Source: Allacma fusca (lineage: Eukaryota > Arthropoda > Collembola > Symphypleona > Sminthuridae). From it: DNA of 64,000 nucleotides. Numbering within the stretch: position 1 is the first letter of the stretch; each line of letters opens with the position of its first letter. The stretch is from the NCBI GenBank assembly GCA_947179485.1, contig OX359248.1, forward strand, positions 29,521,378 through 29,585,377, read 5' to 3'. Shown here in pieces: positions 13,417 to 23,033 of the stretch. A program made the position numbers and the translations under genes. Below the pieces are notes generated by a model. That model was not told the origin of the DNA and ran no database searches. It was given only the letters and a program-made list of their open reading frames with translations.

Positions 13417-15108
13417 TTTTCTTTCTTGTATTTGTCCACCCAGAATATTGTACTTTCCAACAGAAATTAAAATGTATGAGGTATGGGCGAGTAAAAAAAT
13501 TTCATTCCCCTTGTGGCTTTTGAGAGTTGTGGAATTTCACTCACATTAAACCCGTCCACTCGTTATATTACAATTTCCTCAGTCTAATAATACAGATTTC
13601 TATGTGAGGAAAACCAAAAGTCTGCTTTCCTTGATCTTAAATGCACAAGTTATACTTTTTATGTACGAAATGTTCGCCGGAAGAAGTACCTAGCCGTATT
13701 CCACCAAGTGCTGCCTCAAGCTGGGGTGAGCAACTCCGCAAGCTCCTGCTGCTGCTGATAAAGCAACTTCATGCAACCTCTGCACAATTCAGTCCTATCG
13801 TGAAACCTCACTCGCAATGGGCCTTTCAAGTTCCGGGCTGGGCCACAAGTTACACGCATGTCTGCATATACGCTTCTTGCTCTGGCTCTTTGGGAAAGGC
13901 ATCTCCATATGTATATCCCATGTGTGTCATACACGTTCCGTCTGTAGATTCAAATCCACCGCGATCACACCTCAAAGGCAATTGGCTCCTTTCAAATTAG
14001 AAATCGGAGGTTACACAAATCTTCCACTCTCGCTCTTTCACCTTGTTCCGATTTAGTTCTCACGAGAACAATAACAATTGACCTTGTTGTTTTTTTTACA
14101 GGAAAGGTTATAATTATTAGAGCATTAAATTGATTTATTTGTGATTGATGAAATTAATTAATACAGAATTTTTGTTTTTTTAGGTTCTGTCAGTTCGGAT
14201 GTGCTTTACGATATTACGATTAGTAATATTGGATGGGGAGATGAGATATTATGGGAACAGAATTAGAGGAGGATTGCAACATTAGTGTGTGAGGGGTGGA
14301 CTAGAAATTAGAATGATGTAATCGTATTCATGATTTAGTTGTTCGTTATTTAAACATTGTTTTTGTGTTAGAATGTTTCAGGATTAGTCGTTTATTTCTG
14401 GGAGATTGTGACGTGAGGGGGGATTGTCATATTGATGTTAGTTTCAAAAGTATGATGTATAGTTTGGTGGATGACGGGTTGACTGCCTTCGAATTCTGCT
14501 TGTGGGATGATGTAGGGAAATTGGGAGACGAGTCGGGGTGGAGCTTGGGGTGACCGAACTGTCAAGAGAGGCTTGACATTTCCTGGTTTTGGGGGATTTA
14601 TTGTTATTGATGAGGAATACAGTTATATTTGATATAACGGGTATAATATAAATAACGTTTTGGCCGCCAAAAGACCCGTATACGCAATGCTAAGGACACT
14701 AAAGAGTATGCATGTGAGGTAAAAATCGTTCTAGTGTATAAAAATTTGCGGTTCCCTGAATATACGTTACATTGAGATTTGACTACTTCGCTTCAGTTTT
14801 GTTAATTTTTAAATTGGGCACGCTTGGGATATTTTTGGGGTTTTCGGGGTGTTTTCAATTTCTGGTCTCAGTGTATTTGGAAAGGAGGGGGAAATTACTG
14901 GGAATAATTGATATGTATATGATTTGTTTAAAATAATTTACAAAAGATAAATTATGGAATACTGTAGCCTGAATATACCAAGGCGCCAGGCACAGCTCAC
15001 AGCTTTTTTTTACAGATGTTTCCGAAATCTTAGGTGAAGTTTGTAAACACGTACAGAGATTGTCCAAGATCTACATTTTGTGTTGAGCTCAATGGAAGTT
15101 TGTTTTTT

Positions 15109-15190
15109 GAGTGCATACATAATAATTCAGTGCATACATAATAATTCAGAGTGCATACATAATAATTCAGAGTGCATACATAATAATTGA
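15109..15190. repeat. four-copy ~21-bp tandem repeat
   Basis: Four head-to-tail copies of a 19-21 bp unit built on GTGCATACATAATAATTCA. The second copy lacks a GA and the fourth has one substitution (TTCA to TTGA). This is a local tandem duplication with near-perfect copies, so probably recent. Confidence 0.9.
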
Positions 15191-15483
15191 GGGTATGTAG
15201 TTATGAGGTGTATGGAATTATGAAGGGCAAGGCGGAAAGATTCAGGGAGACTAGATTACTGTGTTGGAATTAGTTTCTTTCAGAGGGCGCAGCGTGCTGA
15301 TGTTAAGGTTCCCTATGTGTAATGACCACAAATTTTTTCAGACTTTTCGAAATCCTTTCAGAAAAATTATGCACTCCAGTTGTATTAACCCTGCAAGTTC
15401 CTTCGCTCATATGACTGCTAAAAACCTTGATATTGACCCAAGTCCATATAATTATGAAATATAGATAGTCTCTTTCTGCGTTT

Positions 15484-15600
15484 AGATCGCGGGTAATTCC
15501 TGAGGCCACTCCAGGGTTCTCCTCCGACCGGGTGATGTTAACCTGCGTTACAACCGCTGGCTTCCTAGCATTATCTTAACCATTAGAGGTCTTAATCTTA
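15484..15600 (-). repeat. possible tRNA-derived SINE fragment
   Basis: Read on the minus strand, this GC-rich island contains GGTTAAGATAATGCTAGG, which resembles a polymerase III A-box region. About 30 bases on is GGTTAACATCAC, which resembles a B box (consensus GGTTCGAATCC). These are followed by a conserved-looking GC-rich body (GGAGAACCCTGGAGTGGCC). The layout is that of a tRNA-related short interspersed element. No terminal poly(A) or target-site duplication was confirmed, so this is tentative. Confidence 0.35.
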
Positions 15601-16234
15601 AGGTTGCGTAATACAATTGATAAAATGTATGTAATAACAACTATCTCATGACTTATCACGTACATTATATATGAAATATGTATCTATCATATACACAGCT
15701 AGTGCTGTAATATTGTAGACTTTGTTTCTGATTTCTGCTTATGCCGTCGCTAGATTCGTAATATTGTATTGGTATTAGGGAGTTTGTACAAACTTCTGCG
15801 CTCCAAACTTATAAAACTTATACGCACATTTATAAGTTTAACTCCATAAGTTCTACTCGATGCGTGTAAGAGTTAGCGCCAAATATAAGTCCAGGCAAGC
15901 TTTAAACGTTGGAGGGACTCAGTGCTGCCCGTTCACTTTCTAGTCTAGTCAATTCTAGTCCACAACGTACTCAAGCTGTACTATTCTATTCCTATTCTAT
16001 TCATATATGCTTGTGACTTGGCTATTCTAGTCTATTCCAATTCCCTCCAAATCAAAAAAATCCTAGTCTATTCCAAGTCTATTCACCTATTCATTATACA
16101 CCACAACCAAAAGCAGCTTCAACGAATGTAACGTTTCTGAGAAAGGAAAACTGCGTTTCTTTGAGTTTCCATGTACAAATCGAAAGGAACTTGCATCACG
16201 CGTGTTAGGTACACTCTTAAAGCATCATTATTAC

Positions 16235-16300
16235 CCAGGTAGCTGAATTGGAAACAGCACTAAGCTGATAGTTCTGAATCGGAGTCTGGGTTTTGAAGAA
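16235..16300 (+). repeat. tRNA-like (Ile-GAT type) SINE head fragment
   Basis: GGTAGCTGAATTGGAAACAG resembles the D-arm/A box of a tRNA. It is followed by CTAAGCTGATAGTTCTGAAT, which would place anticodon GAT in the loop, and then by GGGTTTTGAAG as a decayed B box. The T loop and acceptor stem do not pair well, so this is more likely a SINE or tRNA pseudogene remnant than a working tRNA. It lies inside the hAT element. Confidence 0.35.
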
Positions 16301-16354
16301 AGTAAACTTAGAATATTTAACTGAAGTTTTTTCGATGAGCCTGAGATCGTTGAA

Positions 16355-16814
16355 GTAGAGCTTCTACCGGGGACAGGGACGTTCCGTCGGGACACTGGAC
16401 GGACCGGGCCCCTTTCCTCAACTGTTTATCATTCGATTTTAGGTTGTAGAAAATGAAGCTTATTGCTAAAAAAAATGACTGGTATTTCAAGTAGGACGAC
16501 TTCAAGTCTGGACAAGCGTTTTTAGTAATTATCTGAACGGGACTGGTATTTTGTTCATATGCCCCAATTTTCGGGACCGGGGACAACGTTTTTTTAAATT
16601 TTTGGGGACGGGGACATGGTTTTTGTCCCCATGTCCCGACTTTCGGGACGGGACCGGGGACAAAGTTTTTTTTAAATTTTTGGGGACGGGACGGGGATAT
16701 GGTTTTTTTCACCGTGTCTCGATTGTCGGGACGGGACTCGGGACAAAGGTTTTGAAAAAATATCAGGACGGGACGGGGACGGGAGAGGAATTGTGTCCCC
16801 AAAAGAAGCTCTAC
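16355..16814. mobile_element. GGGAC-rich short inverted-repeat element
   Basis: GTAGAGCTTCT at 16355-16365 and AGAAGCTCTAC at 16804-16814 are perfect 11-bp inverted repeats. They are flanked by direct GTTGAA copies (16349-16354, 16815-16820). The 460-bp body is dominated by degenerate GGGACGGGGAC/GTCCCC words. This composition produces long but meaningless open frames on both strands. The family is unclear because the possible target duplication is 6 bp, unlike hAT or mariner. Confidence 0.65.
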
Positions 16815-17847
16815 GTTGAAGTACTGGGAGTAGCACCTTGTTCCGTGACAAGGTTTGGTTCATCCGGCTGAGGCTTGGGATCTGCGTTACTCAAATGTTT
16901 CGTCTTTGGTTTTGAAAAATTCGACGGAGGATTGGTAACTTCAGATCTTTTTTGAAAATTACTGCTGGCGTGCAAGAAGGTGATGTGGTTTTAATGGCGA
17001 TTGGCGACAGATCAGCTTTAATCGTGAAATACGTTTCGCAAATGTGAGGGGATTTCTCCCCGTTTGGGGGGATATTAATACTAAAAATCTTGTCTTTTGT
17101 TACTGCCACACATCAGTTTGAAATCCCCGAACTCCGATCGTGTAATGAAAATCTAGTTTTTTGTTAATGTTCTGGTTAAATCAAAGGATGTAAGGGAATC
17201 CTGATGACACTTAGATAAATTGGTAATAAGGATAATTTGGTTAAAAAAGCCATAATAAACGCTAACTAAGTATTTAATGAAATGGCAAATATGAGAAGAA
17301 TTTTCATATAAAAAGAAATAGTACATCACCGCAATTTGTTTCTGACATACATTACATAAGTCGGCAGAACTGACAAAATAGGAAACGGATTCCTACTTGA
17401 AAAACTCAAATTTTAGTCATATGTTTGATTGTGCCCACAGTGCAGTTGAAAGGCCCACAATCCTCCTTAGACGAGGGAATAGTGCTATCGCACTAGTCAA
17501 TTCTAGTCTATTCCCTCTATGTTAACATTCTGACTATTCTAGTCTATTCTATTCCTTTTTAATTTGCAGCAAGACTATTCAAGTCTAGTCTATTCAATTT
17601 GCTCCTACATCTGGGCTATTCTATTCAATTCCCTAGTTTCCTAGTCTAGTCGGACTAGACTAGGGCAGCACTGGAGGGACTCACTCCGCACGAAACGACT
17701 GAAACTTATAGAGCAAGCTTATAAGTTTTATACGTGAGGCAAAGTGACGTAGCTGTCACGTGACCAGCGAAATTGACGTCACTTTGATGCTATAAGTTAC
17801 ATAAGTTCTATAAGTATTGGCGCGGCAATTGTTGTACAAACTCCCTA

Positions 17848-18290
17848 TTGTGGCGACGCATTTTGTTATTGTGGTTTTAGTCACACGTGGGCACAAGTAG
17901 TACCTACCATATAACATTACCTACAATTTGGCATGCCCTGTAGCCTACCTGCTTACCTGTAATAGTATGTATTGTTTCCTACATGCCAACCCAAAAAATA
18001 AGCATGTTTTGCCTACCTATTCGCATAAACAGTACTAATTTTCACCTACTTTAAAAGTCTACAAATACGCAAAAATTTACTTACTTTATTGATGCACGTG
18101 TATGTTAATAGGGACTGTGATGCGGTGTCTGGGTTATGAATAGCGTGGAATTGTGAAAGCTATGAAATGAGTAGTAGCAAACGCTGGGTTTTAATCTTAA
18201 AATGTAAGTTTAATTTCATGAGGCAAAAAGAATACAAGAAAAAAATTATAGAGAATGGCTGTGTTGAGCGAAGTGAATGTGAAAGAGAAC
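17848..18290. other. unassigned spacer between transposons
   Basis: I see no gene or clear repeat boundary. The sequence includes an open frame beginning at 18167 (MSSSKRWVLIL) that runs into the palindrome arm. It has no family match and may be part of a decayed element. Confidence 0.4.
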
Positions 18291-18544
18291 TGGGTCCTAT
18301 TTCACCAATTCAACTCTTCAATTTTCATTTTTCACGTTGGGATAAATGCAAAGTGAAAAGTGCGGAGCAAGTCTCAAACCAAACTCGTCAACTTTGCATT
18401 TAAATTGAGGAGTGCAAATTTTAAAACGGTAACCATCAAGTTTAGGCATACAATAGTGAGCGCTAAATGGAATATTTAAGTTCATATCTTATTGCTTCAC
18501 AAAGTCCCAGAAGATCTCGTTTTCACCATTTTGTTTATCCTGGA

Positions 18545-20040
18545 TCATTCCATACAAATTCCACGGAAAAATCATCGCAGTCCGTTGGAAACTTCACGGT
18601 ATCTTGAAATATATGTTCCACAACAACATCAGTAACTTTTTTGACAGCACGACAAACAGTTGATTTGCTGACACCATGCATGTCCTGTTCCCATTCAATG
18701 GGTACTCCCCTTAAGTGTTCCCGGACCCGTTCCCGTTATGATGGGAACAGTATTGTAGGTACCCGTTCCCATGAATTTAATACAAATGTGTACCCGGACC
18801 CTTTGCTGTTCCCATACCCAGAAATTAAAATTTTTTGGACCCGTACCCGTTCCAACAGATAGTGTTCCCAGTCCCGTTCCCGGGTACAAGTCGTTGTACT
18901 TAAGTGTGGTAAAAATGATTATCTTATAATTTCTGTAACCACCAAACCCTTCTTTTCACAGATAAAAAACAGGCAATATGCAAGGCGGCTAAACGCTTCC
19001 CCATATCGAAACGTAACGGCGTAATAACTGATTGTTTAATTCTTCAGAGATTATTTTCCGAGTAGACCGAATATCAACACTTTAAAATGTCATACTGCGA
19101 AAGGATGTAATAATGAATGGAGTATTGATGATGCTCTTCCAATAATACAATTGCATGTTGATGAGGGTTTAAAAATGGTACTTAATATTTAAGATCAATT
19201 GCTGGCCCAAAGATATTATTCTGCATATAAAATATATCTGGAAAATATATGCCAGCGCCAGCACGGACTCGTTTCCCTTTGTTAGTTTTATTTGAAAACA
19301 AAACATTAACTCGAACAATTAATTTTTCAAGGGTAAAACTTGCAGTAAAAGTATAAACTAATAAGAATTATTTTAATATTGATATAATAACTTGTAGAAA
19401 TATTTTAGAAAATACCTCAATTTTACCGAACACGAGTTTTAACATTATTATCTTTAAGGCAAGGATATGTGTATAGAAATTGCAGGAAAAAAGAAAGGAA
19501 TGGATTATGCAAATTGAGTTGTCTACATAAATAAAGTACTAACAAGTCTTCTAAGACAATTGTGATTGCGTTTTCCAGGAGATGGTAAAAGTACCCACTC
19601 GATCCCGGGAACAAAAGGCATGGGAACGAGATCATACGTAGACTGTTTTGAAAATCTCGGTTCCTGTTCCCGGTGGTTGGGTCCACTTGAGTGTGTTCCT
19701 GTTCCCGTACCCAAACTGGTTGGGAACAAAATACTTGTTCTCGTACTCGTTCCCGTTCCCATGTACCCGGGTGTTACCCGTTCCCGTGACGACCACTGCC
19801 AGCCAGTGCAGCGCTATTAGTAACTGCTGCTCAGGTGACATTGCATTATTCATATTTGTTTTGTGCTTCAAAAAAAGGTCCTACACTTTCTAGGATATGC
19901 TCTACTTCGGAGGATCTCATTCGCAACTTTTCTTTGAAAAATAATGTATGTCCGATGGTAAAGTTAATGCGGGTTCGGTAAACTCTGAGGTTATACGTAG
20001 TGTCATTTTCTTCGTCACTGCTATTAAACAACAAATTCAT
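18545..20040 (-). pseudogene. broken PIF/Harbinger-type transposase fragment, left arm
   Basis: Starting with an ATG at 20038-20040, the minus strand reads MNLLFNSSDEENDT, then a Ser/Glu helix with MRSSEVEHILESVGPF. After a frame change it reads MSPEQQLLIALHWLA. In PIF/Harbinger (HARBI1-like) nucleases an LSPEEQLLIALRFLA-type segment precedes a helix-turn-helix. Here the frame is cut at about 19.80 kb by a ~1.1-kb insertion. It resumes at about 18.69 kb with MHGVSKSTVCRAVKKV (the helix-turn-helix) and continues to a stop after VEFVWNDPG near 18.54 kb. The DDE catalytic domain is absent. The frameshift, insertion and truncation make it non-functional. Family assignment rests on the recognised helix-turn-helix pattern and would need a profile search. 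Confidence 0.65.
18691..19800. mobile_element. insertion with CCCGTTCCCG arrays at both ends
   Basis: Compared with the right palindrome arm, this ~1.1-kb block interrupts the left-arm transposase between ALHWLA and MHGVSKST. Both ends are islands of degenerate CCCGTTCCCG/GGGAACGGG words (18.71-18.89 kb and 19.59-19.79 kb), and the interior is ordinary AT-rich DNA. The right end could begin CAGTGGTCGTCACGGG on the minus strand, which looks hAT-like, but no matching left end was found. The left island is flanked by an 8-bp direct repeat CTTAAGTG (18710-18717, 18899-18906), so there may be two separate insertions. No coding sequence is visible. Confidence 0.5.
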
Positions 20041-20244
20041 TTTGATTTGTCTAAAACATTTAAAAAATGATGGAAATACGTATTTTGTCCAAATAAATTT
20101 ACATTGTTGTAGTCAAATAATAACAAATGCTAGTGTGATACGTACCTTATTGTTAGGACGCAATTTCGGGACACAAAATCAACATAGTTGGAGTTTAGAT
20201 TGGGATTTTAAATAAGTAAACCAATTTATATATTTATATATATC

Positions 20245-20579
20245 CGGGTAAGTTGAGAAACTACATCTACCAAGTGCAAAAGGTGCAGATCCTTTGCATT
20301 CTTTTCATGAAAATTTGCAAAACTCTGCTGTTTTGAGTTTTCCCGGAGAATATTGTGAAAAGTAAAAGAACTGCAAACTCCGGTGTGAAAAGTTACTGCT
20401 TTGCATTTTAAATTGCAAAATGCAAAGTAGTAACTTTTCACATCGGATTTTGCAATTTACGTTTCACAATACTCGCCGGGAAAATGCAAAAGTGCAGAGT
20501 TTTGCAAATTTCCATGAAATAAATGCAACGGGTCTCCACCTTTTGCACTTCTTCACGGGTAAGTTTCTCAACTTACCCG
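20245..20579. repeat. central fold-back (hairpin) element
   Basis: Ends CGGGTAAGTTGAGAAACT and its near-inverse AAGTTTCTCAACTTACCCG delimit a ~335-bp palindrome. The innermost arms, 20385-20409 and 20417-20441, are 25 bp with one mismatch around a 7-base spacer. The arms are studded with TGCAAA/TTTGCA words. It sits at the symmetry axis between the two divergent transposase fragments. Confidence 0.85.
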
Positions 20580-20722
20580 TACACACATAAACATAAATTG
20601 GTTTACTTATTTAAAATTCCAATCTAAACTCCAACTAAGTTGACTTTGTGCTCTGAAATTGCGTCATAATAATAAGGTACGTATCATACTACCATTTGTT
20701 ATTATTGTCGTTATGAATCAAA

Positions 20723-21030
20723 ATGAATCTGCTGTTTGATAGCAGTGACGAAGTAGATGATGACACTGCGTATACCCTCGGAGTTTACCGAACCCGCATT
20801 AACTTTACCATCGAAAAGTTCCGAATGAGATCCTCCCAAATAGAACATATCCTAGAAAGAGTAGGACCGTTTTAGGGCCAAAACAAATATGAATAATGCA
20901 ATGTCTCCGGAGGAGCAGTTACTAATAGCGTTGCACTGGCTGGGTAATGGGGGACAGTATCATGCCGTTGCTGACATGCATGGTATCAGCAAATCAACTG
21001 TTTGTCGTGCTGTCAAAAAAAACTACTAAA
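20723..21030 (+). pseudogene. broken PIF/Harbinger-type transposase fragment, right arm
   Basis: This is the inverted partner of the left-arm copy. It begins MNLLFDSSDEVDDD, continues through FRMRSSQIEHILERVGPF, then stops at an in-frame TAG. In another frame it resumes with MSPEEQLLIALHWLGN and HAVADMHGISKSTVCRAVKK, the intact helix-turn-helix, before ending at a TAA. The residues spanning the left-arm insertion point are therefore preserved here. The stretch after VKK that the left arm keeps is deleted. A short DNA match to the left arm resumes near 21.06 kb (ATGATCCAGGATAAA). It has no catalytic domain and is not functional. Confidence 0.65.
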
Positions 21031-21322
21031 CTACAATAGTTTAAACTACTCACCAACCATGATCCAGGATAAAACGAATGGTGATAACGAGATCTTCTGG
21101 GACTTTGTGAGGCAATATGATATGAACTTAAATATTTCATTGGGTGCTCACCATTGTATGTTTACATTTGATGTTTAACGTTCAAAAATTTGCACTCCTC
21201 ACTTTAAATGCAAAGTTAGTGAGTTTGCTTTGAGATTTGCTCCGCACTTTTCACTTTGCGTTTATCGCAAAGTGAAAAATGAAAATTGAAAAGTGAAGAG
21301 TTGAATTGGTGAAATAGGCCCC

Positions 21323-23033
21323 TGGTCGTTTGAATTGCATTTTTCATTTGGTATTTTTTCATAGATAGTAGAATAGAATCAATGTTGGTTGTAGACGTGC
21401 AGTATCTAATTTTAACCCGTCCGCTTTTCAATACCTTTGACATTTTTAGTAACTAAAGAATCGGATTAAGCATTTCTAAAAATGTACATGTATACTAATT
21501 GCGATTCCGGATCCTTCAGTTCCTACCTGCATATATCGTGAAGACGAATAAATAGTTTGCTACCCTCCGGTATACTAAATATGAAATTGGTGTTTAAGGC
21601 AAATTCGGGTAATTCGGGTAAACTCGGTTTTACTCTTTTACTGAAAACTTTTGATTTCAAAGAAGATCAACACTCGTGGTGTCCTTACGAGCACGGATAT
21701 ACAATGAACCATCTCAAACCCCCTTGCGTATGAAGTTAGAAAACAAAGGTACCCTGTAGTCCCGTATTAAAATAAAGTCCCACTTCACATGTTGGTAAAC
21801 CCCTTTTGCATTCCAACACCCTCACAGTAACAGAGAAATGCATTCCAACACCCTCACAGTAACAGAGAAATTAACTGATTTAGTATTAATTTCTATGATG
21901 TCATTAATGCAAGATGAATGCAAAGGACATCTTCACTGCAAATAACTTCGGAGGTTGGAAGCATACAGAACCATTCTGTCATTTAAATGGTATTTTCAGG
22001 CCTGTCAATCACTTGTTTCGTGTTACAACCTGTAATCGGGGTTATAGTTCCCGTTGAAATACACACACTTGTAACAATAAATTATTAATAATACATTACA
22101 CATAATCAGGCATGTACAACCCCTGGCAGGTTTCCCACAAGGAACCAAACGTCATTTCGGAAGTTCAGGTTAGGTTAGTTCTACTCATTGTCAGTGCTTG
22201 TCATGGGATCGGGCACAAGAACGAAATGGATACCAATATTTTGTGCCGGTTTTTGCGAACGGTTTGGGTACACAAACAATTTTAAAACCGAAATTTCAGA
22301 GCAGAAACAGGTCCAATTTAAGAGGATTCAGTCGAGAAGGACCAGGAATCAAATGATCCGAGACTGGTGAAAATAATCATATTGGAAACCTACAAGCGAT
22401 TTAAAGCTAATGTAGATTATTTTGCATTTTTTACTTAATAAATCGGGAACCAAATATTCTGAAAGAATAAATACTAAAAATGTAATAACTACTGCTAACC
22501 AATACCATCAAAATGAAATGCGACGAAACCCAGTTGTCTTTTTAACGACAACATAATTTTTTACATGTAACAGTAGCAATATTTCCGAATTTAATGCGTA
22601 TTATTGTTCCAATTTCTACATATTCATTTTACTATTCATAGTAGCCAGAAATCCGAATATTTAAACATTTTTAACAATGGCAAGAAAATGGTAGCCATAG
22701 ATTTGATGAACATGAGTTAAGCCGCGAAAGACGTATTTCAAATATCGGAGAGGGATGCGAAATGCGAAGCAGGGTTTGTTACGTGTACGAATTGTAGTAT
22801 TGCTGACATTGAACTGAAAAACCGGAGTGTTATTTATTGATATTATTCGAAGTTAAGGGGTAACTGTTGTAATTAAAAAAAAAACATTCTTATATTTCAA
22901 GGAAATTACGGCGGTAACATTGAGTACTGACACTGGCATGACCTGGGGCCTGTGAACGTGTCAACGAAAATCAAAACACTGAGGTTCGTGTACAACGTTA
23001 CATCAAACTTACCGGACGTTAGGTTACAGCAAA
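21323..23033. other. spacer upstream of PPIL3; no supported coding exon
   Basis: This stretch contains a 64-bp tandem duplication (listed separately), a short AGGTTAGGTTAG word near 22.17 kb and AT-rich DNA. The last ~100 bases before 23034 should hold the PPIL3 5' UTR, because its start codon is at 23034. No TATA box or other promoter element could be assigned with confidence. Confidence 0.5.
21807..21870. repeat. perfect 2 x 32-bp tandem duplication
   Basis: Bases 21807-21838 and 21839-21870 are identical (unit starts TGCATTCCAACACCC, ends AACAGAGAAA). A perfect two-copy tandem implies a recent slippage or unequal-exchange event, or an assembly artefact. Confidence 0.95.

Larger units (their letters stand above)
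13417..15775. other. upstream of CSNK2B; no supported coding exon
   Basis: The first ~640 bases (13417-14060) are richer in G+C than their surroundings and probably hold the CSNK2B promoter or 5' UTR, since the gene is transcribed leftwards from here. Short frames on both strands there have no family match. Position 14057 has the small palindrome GTTCTCACGAGAAC. From about 14.1 to 15.1 kb I see nothing recognisable. The tandem repeat and SINE-like sequence further right are listed separately. Confidence 0.45.
15920..17673. mobile_element. non-autonomous hAT element with 8-bp target duplication
   Basis: The element begins CAGTGCTGCCC and ends with its exact complement GGGCAGCACTG, giving 11-bp terminal inverted repeats of the hAT type (CAGNG start). 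GAGGGACT at 15912-15919 and 17674-17681 is a perfect 8-bp target-site duplication, diagnostic for hAT insertion. It is 1754 bp long. Both ends carry a degenerate array of CTAGTCTATTC-like words (about 15940-16085 and 17485-17665). No transposase frame is visible. The interior holds a tRNA-like fragment and a GGGAC-rich inserted element, so it serves as a landing pad for later insertions. Confidence 0.9.
15778..17845. mobile_element. TA-flanked MITE (Tc1/mariner-like), interrupted by hAT
   Basis: Perfect terminal inverted repeats GGGAGTTTGTACAA at 15778-15791 and 17832-17845 are flanked by TA on both sides (15776-15777, 17846-17847). This is the target signature of Tc1/mariner elements. Removing the nested hAT and one copy of its target duplication leaves about 306 bp with no coding capacity, a typical miniature element. 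Its arms carry repeated ACTTATAAG-like words (for example 15804-15845 and 17703-17810). The GACGTCA and CACGTGA words in the right arm are incidental. Confidence 0.8.
18291..21322. repeat. ~3-kb palindrome built from inverted Harbinger-type copies
   Basis: The outer ends match in inverted orientation: GGGTCCTATTTCACCAATTC from 18292, and its near complement ending at about 21322. So do internal blocks: the GCAAAGTGAAAAGTGCGGAG block, the AGATCTTCTGGGACTTTGTG block, the transposase 5' regions at 19846-20040 and 20723-20900, and the TTTAAATAAGTAAACCAATT block beside the centre. The centre of symmetry lies at about 20413. The left arm is roughly 1.1-1.2 kb longer because of an insertion at about 18.69-19.80 kb. 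The right arm lacks a stretch of transposase that the left arm retains. Outer target duplications were not established. Confidence 0.8.

Noticed and set aside
13641..14000. Overlapping frames in a GC-richer region upstream of CSNK2B
   Set aside because: Neither strand gives a recognisable domain or splice-consistent continuation. The position fits the promoter or 5' UTR of CSNK2B better.
16317..16871. Overlapping 161- and 106-codon frames on opposite strands
   Set aside because: They are products of the GGGAC-rich repetitive element, where stop codons are depleted on both strands. The Pro/Arg/Gly-rich translations carry no domain.
18641..18889. Short frames on both strands rich in Gly-Thr or Pro-Val
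   Set aside because: They are translations of the CCCGTTCCCG array and are shadows of repetitive DNA. The same applies at 19523-19871.
22165..22180. AGGTTAGGTTAG resembling arthropod telomere repeat
   Set aside because: Only two units, far too short to call an interstitial telomeric tract.
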